A DNA stretch of 64,000 nt from Hymenobacter aranciens (GTDB lineage Bacteria; Bacteroidota; Bacteroidia; Cytophagales; Hymenobacteraceae). The first letter of the stretch is position 1. Each line of letters opens with the position of its first letter. Positions 58,505-64,000 of the stretch are shown in pieces. Where the stretch lies: contig NZ_JAUQSY010000005.1 of NCBI RefSeq assembly GCF_030580865.1, positions 1 through 64,000 on the forward strand, given 5' to 3'. The position numbers and the translations under genes are program-made. Under the pieces are notes generated by a model. That model was not told the origin of the DNA. It saw only the letters and a list, made by a program, of their open reading frames with translations, and searched no databases.

Positions 58505-59551
58505 ATGTTACTTCTTAAGACATCGGTTGCTACCGGCCTCGACACGTTGGCCGGTATGCACCAGGCCTTGCAATCGGCCATCAAGCTCGAACACTCGACC
58601 ATCCCGCCCTACCTCTACGCCCTGTACTCGCTCAAGCCGGGCTACAACGAAGAAATCCGCCAGCTTATTCACTCCATTGTAAGCGAGGAGATGCTGCACA
58701 TGAGTCTGGCTTGCAACATTCTGAATGCCATCGGTGGGCAGCCCAACATTGATTCTCCCGGCTTTATCCCGACGTACCCGGGGCCGCTGCCGGGTACGGT
58801 CGAGCACGGGCTCATCGTGCCACTAAAGCCTTTTTCGCTGGAGTTGCTCAGCTCGGTGTTCATGGTAATTGAGGAGCCTGAAAACCCGCTGCATTTCCCG
58901 CAGCAGCGGCTAATGTCGGGCGAGGTGCCCGAAACCCGCACCATCGGGCAGTTCTACGACGCCATTAAGCAGGCGCTGTTGGCGCATGGTAAAGACTGGT
59001 TTACTGGTAACCCTGACCTGCAGGTTAGCAGCTGGGGCATCCCGGCCGTCACGGACCTGACCTCGGCCCTGGCCGCCATCGACCTGATTGTGGAGCAGGG
59101 AGAAGGCACGAAGGACTCGCCGCTTGACCCGGAGGACGAGCCGGCTCACTACTACCGCTTTGCCGAAATCTACTACGGCCATCAACTGCGGCCCAACCCC
59201 AACGTGCAGCCGGACACGCCCCCCAACCAGAAGTACATCTACGATGGCCCGGTGATTCCCTTTGACCCGGCCGGTGTGTGGCCGGCGCTGACCAATCCTC
59301 GCCTGCAGGACTACGCCCCCGGCTCGATACCGCTCTACGCCTGCCAGAACTTTAGCTACACCTACACGGGAGTACTGAAGGCGCTGCATAAGACCTTCAA
59401 TGGGCAGCCCGACTACCTGCGCACGGCCATTGGTTTGATGGAGTCGCTCAAGGCCCAGGCTCAGATTATTATGGCAACGCCTGCTGCGTTGGGGGTATCC
59501 GCTAACGCGGGGCCGACGTTTGAATACCTGCCCGTGCTGCCGGTGCAGTAG
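58505..59551 (+). CDS. VioB-type ferritin-like domain protein
   Basis: A 348-residue protein of the iminophenyl-pyruvate dimer synthase ferritin-like family. The helix pair QSAIKLEHSTIPPYLYALYSL and IVSEEMLHMSLACNILNAIGG provides E-x-x-x and E-E-M-L-H metal ligands. KPFSLELLSSVFMVIEEPE corresponds to VioB EPFSESTLARFVRLE, and FAEIYYGHQL ... GVWPALTNPRL supplies further conserved parts. In VioB this domain is the C-terminus of a ~1000-residue chain; here it is separate and directly follows the N-terminal body. The likely role is iron-dependent oxidative coupling of the imine made by the VioA-like oxidase. Confidence 0.85.
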   Translation: MLLLKTSVATGLDTLAGMHQALQSAIKLEHSTIPPYLYALYSLKPGYNEEIRQLIHSIVSEEMLHMSLACNILNAIGGQPNIDSPGFIPTYPGPLPGTVEHGLIVPLKPFSLELLSSVFMVIEEPENPLHFPQQRLMSGEVPETRTIGQFYDAIKQALLAHGKDWFTGNPDLQVSSWGIPAVTDLTSALAAIDLIVEQGEGTKDSPLDPEDEPAHYYRFAEIYYGHQLRPNPNVQPDTPPNQKYIYDGPVIPFDPAGVWPALTNPRLQDYAPGSIPLYACQNFSYTYTGVLKALHKTFNGQPDYLRTAIGLMESLKAQAQIIMATPAALGVSANAGPTFEYLPVLPVQ

Positions 59552-59573
59552 GTTGCTGTTCAACACGATTGGT

Positions 59574-60653
59574 ATGAAACGACGGTTCCTGCTACTGGCG
59601 GTGAGCTGGCTGGGCCCGGCGCTGGCTGGCCGGGCCAGCACGCTGCCGCCCCTGGCCTCCGACTCGCCGCAGGTGCGGCGGGTGCGGGTGCTGCCCGTGC
59701 CCACGGTCGGCTACGCGCCCGAAACCTCTACTTTTGGTGGGGTGGTCGCCTTGTTTACACTGCACCTGCACCCTACGGCGCGGGTGTCGAATGCTAAAAT
59801 CAAAGCCACTTACACGGCCCGGCGCCAGAGCATTCTGGAGCTGGGCTGGAACTACTTCTTCAAAGACGAGCGGGCCTTCAGCCGGGGCACGGTGCAGCTC
59901 TCACGCTACCCCGACCTATACTACGGCATCGGGGCCGCGACGCCGGCTACGGCCGAAACGAACTACACCAGCGACCGGGTACTGGTGCGCCTGGAAATGC
60001 TCTGGCGCCTGAGCCCGCGTCGGCCCCTGTTTCTGGGGCCGCAGCTGCGCTACACCAGCTTCGGGCGGCTGGGCTACCTGGGCGGCGACGCGCCAACCTT
60101 TGCCAAACTGTATCCAGCCCGCGCGGCCGGTCTGGGCCTGACGCTGCTGGCCGACACGCGCACCAACCTGCTCAACCCCAGCACTGGCCTCTACGCCGAG
60201 TTGGGGGCCTCGCAGAACCAGACCCAGGCCGGCGGCTACCAGCGCCTCACGGCCGACCTGCGCCGCTACCATACCTGGCACGGCTGCGTGCTGGCCGCCC
60301 AACTGGCCAGTACGGCCGTGCTGGGACCGGCTCCTTTTTATGATTATGCGCTGCTGGGCGGGCCGCAGGCGCGGGGTTATTTCTACGGCCGCTTTCGCGA
60401 CCGGGCCATCACCTCGTTGCAGGGCGAAGTGCGCAGCCCGCAGTGGCATCGCTGGGGCCTGGCGGCATTCGGCGGCGTGTCGCAGCTAAGCCCCTCGGGC
60501 AGCTGGCTGCACGGGCCGGGCCTGAAGCCCAACGTGGGTACCGGGGTGCGTTTCCTGGCCGACCGCAAGGAGCACGTGAACCTGCGCCTGGATTACGCCT
60601 GGGGAGCGGACGGCCAGCGCGGACTCTACATTGCGTTTGGGGAGGCATTTTAA
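59574..60653 (+). CDS. BamA/TamA-family outer membrane beta-barrel protein
   Basis: About 359 residues from ATG 59574, giving the signal peptide KRRFLLLAVSWLGPALAGRAS. The rest is a chain of amphipathic strands: VGYAPETSTFGGVVALFTLHL, RRQSILELGWNYFFKDERAFSRGTVQLSRYP, YYGIGAATP, ... LRLDYAWGADGQRGLYIAFGEAF. This is the surface-antigen D15 barrel with a C-terminal aromatic residue. POTRA domains are absent, so it is a barrel-only member. It follows the ferritin-like gene by 22 bp in the same direction. It could export or insert a product of the cluster; this is inference from position. Confidence 0.82.
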   Translation: MKRRFLLLAVSWLGPALAGRASTLPPLASDSPQVRRVRVLPVPTVGYAPETSTFGGVVALFTLHLHPTARVSNAKIKATYTARRQSILELGWNYFFKDERAFSRGTVQLSRYPDLYYGIGAATPATAETNYTSDRVLVRLEMLWRLSPRRPLFLGPQLRYTSFGRLGYLGGDAPTFAKLYPARAAGLGLTLLADTRTNLLNPSTGLYAELGASQNQTQAGGYQRLTADLRRYHTWHGCVLAAQLASTAVLGPAPFYDYALLGGPQARGYFYGRFRDRAITSLQGEVRSPQWHRWGLAAFGGVSQLSPSGSWLHGPGLKPNVGTGVRFLADRKEHVNLRLDYAWGADGQRGLYIAFGEAF

Positions 60654-60664
60654 CTACGCACGCG

Positions 60665-61303
60665 ATGAAAACCCTACTGATACAAGTCATCCTGCTAAGC
60701 GCCGGCGTCCTGCTCACCTTCCTGCTGCTGCCAGGGCTGGAGGCAACTGCGTTGCGCCTGCTGAAGGCGGGGGCCGGGCGACCGGGCTGGTATGCGGCGG
60801 TGAGCTTTGCGGTGCTGGCGTCCGACATTCTACTGCCCGTGCCGTCAAGCATCGTCATGTTCCTGAACGGAGCCACGCTGGGCATCGCGGGCGGGGCGCT
60901 GCTCTCGCTGGCCGCGGGGCTGATGGGCAGTGCCCTGGGCTACGGGCTGGGGGCTGGCTCGGCTCGCCTCACGCGCCGGACCGCGCAGGCGGCGGCTACG
61001 GGCGCGGCCGGTCGACTCATGCGGCGGCACGGGCCGGTGTTGCTCGTGGCCACCCGTGGCATCCCCATGCTGGCCGAGAGCTTATCGCTGCTGGCGGGGC
61101 ACTACCGGGTCGGCTTCTGGCGCAGTCTGCTACTAAGTGGCCTGGGCTACTTGCCGCTGAGTATCCTCTATGCCGTGTGCGGAGCGCAGGCCCGCAGTCC
61201 CGACCAGTTCCTGCCCGCCTTTGGCCTGTCGCTGCTACTGAGCGGGGCCTGCTTCCTGCTGGGCCGTTATTTCCTGCGGCCCCGCTTGGCGTCGCAACCT
61301 TGA
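60665..61303 (+). CDS. VTT/DedA-TVP38-like membrane protein
   Basis: A 212-residue integral membrane protein from ATG 60665. Hydrophobic segments include LLIQVILLSAGVLLTFLLLPG, AAVSFAVLASDILLPVPSSIVMFLNGATLGIAGGALLSLAAGLMGSALGYGLG and two near the end (LLLSGLGYLPLSILYAV, FGLSLLLSGACFLLG). The re-entrant PVPSS...G-x-x-x-G segment and VLLVATRGIPMLAESLSLLAG are typical of VTT (SNARE-associated) proteins, which act as lipid flippases or transporters. It lies 11 bp after the barrel gene, so the two are probably co-expressed. Confidence 0.82.
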   Translation: MKTLLIQVILLSAGVLLTFLLLPGLEATALRLLKAGAGRPGWYAAVSFAVLASDILLPVPSSIVMFLNGATLGIAGGALLSLAAGLMGSALGYGLGAGSARLTRRTAQAAATGAAGRLMRRHGPVLLVATRGIPMLAESLSLLAGHYRVGFWRSLLLSGLGYLPLSILYAVCGAQARSPDQFLPAFGLSLLLSGACFLLGRYFLRPRLASQP

Positions 61304-61339
61304 GTGTCTGTCTTTTTATCACTTTTTTCTCACACCCGC

Positions 61340-63439
61340 ATGAAACAACCAGTAAAAACCAAGTCCCAGTCTGCTACAAAGTCAGCGGCGAAACCAGCGA
61401 AGCAACCAGCTGCGAAGCTTGCCGTCACTGCCAGCAGACCGTTGCCGAAAACAGCCGCATCTGCTGCTGACCAGCGCATCGTGCGGGCCGCCATCTACCC
61501 GGCCATCGGGATTGCGCGGGTAGGCAACAGCCCGGACGAGTACTTCATCGGCCCCGAAGTGCTGGCCGCGCCGCGCGTGGAGCCCGGGTTCTACAAAGAC
61601 CGGCAGGGGGCCCTGAAACGGCAGGCGGCCCGCTTCCGGGTATACGGCCTCGACGAGGCTGGTCAGGTAGTGCGCGAGCTGACGGCCGCCGACGCCGACA
61701 TCACTTGGCACGTCCACGTAGCGAATAAGAAGGCGGCCTGGTACGAGTTCAACACGGCCATGGACATTCCAGAAGCCATTCCGGTAGGTCGGCGCAACGC
61801 CAACTTCGTGGGCGAGCAGCGCGCCGGGCTGGTCATCGACCCGGGGGCGCTGACTATTGCGGGCGCGGGCACCGAAGGCGCCGCTTACCACTTCGACCAG
61901 GGCCGCTTCCTGGGCGAGCCGGTGTATCTGGGCGAGCTGCGCACCGACGAGCAGGGCCGGCTGCTGTTTCTGGGCGGCCACGGCGTGTCGAACTCGCCCT
62001 TTCCGGACAACCCGCCCACGACCTTCGCCAACAACGACGGCTGGCACGACGACACCTCGGATGGTCCCGTGAACGCTCAGGTAACTTATCAGGGCCGCGA
62101 ATTGCCCGTGCAGGGCGCGTGGGTGGTGTGCGCCCCGCCCAACTACGCGCCCGACGTCATTGGCATCCAGACGATGTACGATGTAATAGCCGATGCGCTC
62201 CAGATTGTCTATATCACGCCCAAGAAGCAGCCCTCGTTTCAGGAGGACATCTACCCGCTGCTGAGCCAGTTTAGCCAGAGTCAGTGGGTGAATCAGGGCT
62301 TTTATGTAGCCTTCGGGCACGGGCAGGCCTACGACTTCGCTAATCCTGAGACGCTACGGCGACTGTCCACCATCACCCGCGACCCGCAGACCAACGAGGT
62401 GACGGATGACTACCGCGAATACCGCCGGCAGATTTTTAACTATTTCCGCTCGCCCACGGCTGACTACATGGACCCAACCAGTTGGCCTTGGATGTACGGC
62501 GACAACATGAACCTGCCCCCAACGACGCCCAATGCCTACTTCACCCTCACCCCCACGCTCTACGGCTACCTGACGCAGTGGGCCGCCGGCGATTTTGTGG
62601 CTGACTGGAACCCGGCCGCCGTGGCTGGCCCGGCCCATTTGGAAGAGGTGAGCAGCCCCCAGGAGCAGGCCGATATGCTGACCAAGGCCGCGCTCTGGTA
62701 TTGCCTGGGCGGCCCCTTCCACCCGGGCTGCGAAATGACCTGGCCCATGCGCTTGAGTGGCATGTACACGGCCGCGTTCCGGGTGCGGCAGCGCTCGGCC
62801 AACAACCCCGAACCGGACTTCGGCCCGCTGCTGCAACCCGCCATTTTTAGTGCCGACAACCCCGGCCCGGCCGGCGCGTTCTGGAACGGTCCCGGCGACC
62901 TGACCCGCTGGATGGCCTGCCCCTGGCAGGCGGACACCGCCAGTTGCCGGGCCGGTTACGTCGATGAGTATGACCCGCTGGTGCCTACTTTTTGGCCCGC
63001 CCGCGTGCCCAACACCGTGCTGACCGAGGAAGACTACCGCATTGTGATGGATAGCAAACGCCCGCACACCGAACGCCTGGATGCCTTCAACCGTCGCGCC
63101 AGCTGGTACCGCATCCTGGGAGCGGAACACCTGGTGCAGTTGCAGAACATGGTAGCGCACTTCGGCGACATGGGCGTGGTAGAATACCGGCCCGGCCTGC
63201 CCGGCAGCGCCGACTTCCCGGCCGCGATGTACGTCGAGACGCCACCCTATGCCGCTGGGGCTGGCGATGGTACCGCACTGCGCGCCAGTCAGTCCGGAGC
63301 TACGCTCGCGGCCCGGCAACAATTAGTGGAAGCAGCCGCCCGCATCCCGCGCAATCAGGGCCTCTACGTGGGCCCCGTAGGCAAGGGGGCCCCGCGCCGC
63401 CAGCCGGCCCCGCCAGTGGTAGTGGCTGAAATTCGCTAA
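61340..63439 (+). CDS. lodA: LodA/GoxA-family quinoprotein amino acid oxidase
   Basis: About 699 residues from ATG 61340; the frame extends further upstream but its first residues look non-coding. A Lys/Ala-rich N-terminal tail precedes the family start AIYPAIGIARVGNSPDEYFIGPEV. The cysteine tryptophylquinone pair is likely Cys464 in HPGCEMTWPMR and Trp524 in DLTRWMACPWQADTASC. Others conserved are YVAFGHGQAYDF and NNDGWHDDTSDGPV. LodA enzymes oxidise the epsilon-amine of lysine, and GoxA-type oxidise glycine, releasing H2O2 and ammonia; the H2O2 can be antimicrobial. The cofactor needs LodB, encoded 9 bp downstream. Which amino acid is used cannot be decided here. Confidence 0.9.
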   Translation: MKQPVKTKSQSATKSAAKPAKQPAAKLAVTASRPLPKTAASAADQRIVRAAIYPAIGIARVGNSPDEYFIGPEVLAAPRVEPGFYKDRQGALKRQAARFRVYGLDEAGQVVRELTAADADITWHVHVANKKAAWYEFNTAMDIPEAIPVGRRNANFVGEQRAGLVIDPGALTIAGAGTEGAAYHFDQGRFLGEPVYLGELRTDEQGRLLFLGGHGVSNSPFPDNPPTTFANNDGWHDDTSDGPVNAQVTYQGRELPVQGAWVVCAPPNYAPDVIGIQTMYDVIADALQIVYITPKKQPSFQEDIYPLLSQFSQSQWVNQGFYVAFGHGQAYDFANPETLRRLSTITRDPQTNEVTDDYREYRRQIFNYFRSPTADYMDPTSWPWMYGDNMNLPPTTPNAYFTLTPTLYGYLTQWAAGDFVADWNPAAVAGPAHLEEVSSPQEQADMLTKAALWYCLGGPFHPGCEMTWPMRLSGMYTAAFRVRQRSANNPEPDFGPLLQPAIFSADNPGPAGAFWNGPGDLTRWMACPWQADTASCRAGYVDEYDPLVPTFWPARVPNTVLTEEDYRIVMDSKRPHTERLDAFNRRASWYRILGAEHLVQLQNMVAHFGDMGVVEYRPGLPGSADFPAAMYVETPPYAAGAGDGTALRASQSGATLAARQQLVEAAARIPRNQGLYVGPVGKGAPRRQPAPPVVVAEIR

Positions 63440-63448
63440 TTGTCTCGC

Positions 63449-64000
63449 GTGGATTCCCTTCCTGATGATTCTGGCTTGATAGCCGTAGTGGGCGGTGGCC
63501 CGGCTGGAGCCGTGGCCGCCGCTACCCTGGCGCGGCAGGGTCGGCGGGTGCTGCTGCTCGATGGCGGCCCGCGCCCCGGCGCGTTTGCCGGCGGCGAGAG
63601 TCTGCCCCCGCTGGCCCCGGCCCTGCGCCACGAGTTGCGCCTGGGGCAGGTGCTGGCCGAGGGGCCGCACCTGCCCTGCTACGGCAATGCGGCCGCCTGG
63701 GGCAGCGCCACGCTGCACCACCATTCCTTCATTCGCTCACCTTACGGCGCGGGCTGGCACCTCGACCGGCCGACCTTCGATGCGGCCCTGCGCGCCCAGG
63801 CCTACGCGGCGGGAGCTATGCCGGCTACGGGGCAGCTGCGGGCGTTGCGGGCGGCACCAGCCGGCGGTTGGTGCCTGACGCTACCCGCGGCAGAACTACA
63901 AGCCGACTGGGTGCTGGACTGCTCGGGTCGGAGCCGGGTAGTGAGCCGGCTGCTGGGGCAGCCCTACCACTACGCCGACCAGTTGGTGGCCCACTACCTG
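63449..64000 (+). CDS. lodB: LodB-like FAD-dependent maturation protein, 3' end outside window
   Basis: Starts at GTG 63449 (DSLPDDSGLIAVVGGGPAGAVAAATLARQGRRVLLLDGGPRPGAFAGGESLPP). The Rossmann motif G-x-G-x-x-G is GGGPAGA and GESLPP is typical of the tryptophan-halogenase-like / LodB flavoprotein group. Further on, AGWHLDRPTFDAALRAQAYAAGA and VLDCSGRSRVVSRLLG fit the family. LodB modifies LodA to form the tryptophylquinone. It is directly downstream of lodA, as in known lodAB pairs. The window cuts off the remainder. Confidence 0.85.
   Translation, partial: MDSLPDDSGLIAVVGGGPAGAVAAATLARQGRRVLLLDGGPRPGAFAGGESLPPLAPALRHELRLGQVLAEGPHLPCYGNAAAWGSATLHHHSFIRSPYGAGWHLDRPTFDAALRAQAYAAGAMPATGQLRALRAAPAGGWCLTLPAAELQADWVLDCSGRSRVVSRLLGQPYHYADQLVAHYL

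Overview
The window looks like chromosome of a GC-rich Bacteroidota close to Hymenobacter. This rests on type IX secretion-style tails, RCC1 and FG-GAP surface proteins, TAnnTTTG -7 promoter boxes, few Shine-Dalgarno sites, and Bacteroidota-type integrase and island genes. The assignment is inference; no 16S rRNA or other marker gene is present.

1-10.9 kb is ordinary chromosome. It holds a truncated FG-GAP surface protein, a LuxR-type response regulator beside a 7-bp tandem repeat, a B12-binding radical SAM protein carrying an in-frame 165-bp palindromic element, a 14-repeat RCC1 secreted protein, a lipoprotein, a GNAT acetyltransferase, a small membrane protein and an intact tRNA-Gly(CCC).

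10.95-43.93 kb is an integrated genomic island. A 46-bp direct repeat of the tRNA 3' end marks both edges, with a tyrosine recombinase next to the right edge. Cargo from left to right: a PD-(D/E)XK-like large protein; a Vsr / C5-methyltransferase / GHKL ATPase / Z1 / PD-(D/E)XK (DUF4420) / AIPR block, which is a predicted restriction-type defence operon; an opposing block of a double-GHKL kinase-like protein, a receiver-like protein, an MBL-fold hydrolase, an MltR-like protein and a paralogue of the kinase N-terminus; a pile of decayed IS630/IS5 elements and a 5'-truncated umuC; two overlapping DUF262 (GmrSD-like) genes; then the maintenance end with an 88-bp perfect palindrome, a RepA-like ATPase, an excisionase-like HTH, other HTH proteins and the integrase. 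An IS5-family element lies just outside the right edge.

46.2-53.9 kb is the most striking part. A sedolisin-type peptidase, a 511-residue Cys/Thr/Pro-rich repeat protein, an aminoglycoside-phosphotransferase-like kinase, a HopA1-family protein and a LanC cyclase are encoded on one strand, with an atypical LuxR regulator at the end. Kinase plus HopA1 plus cyclase is the enzyme logic of class V lanthipeptides. The repeat protein would be an unusually large multi-core substrate. Directly repeated sequence plus a shared palindrome (45.6-45.9 and 54.3-54.7 kb) brackets the locus.

54.7-64 kb reads rightward: a VioA-like FAD amino acid oxidase, VioB split into two genes (body and ferritin-like domain), a BamA/TamA-type outer membrane protein, a VTT-domain membrane protein, a LodA-type quinoprotein oxidase and the start of its LodB flavoprotein. 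This looks like an amino-acid-oxidising, possibly pigment- or peroxide-producing locus.
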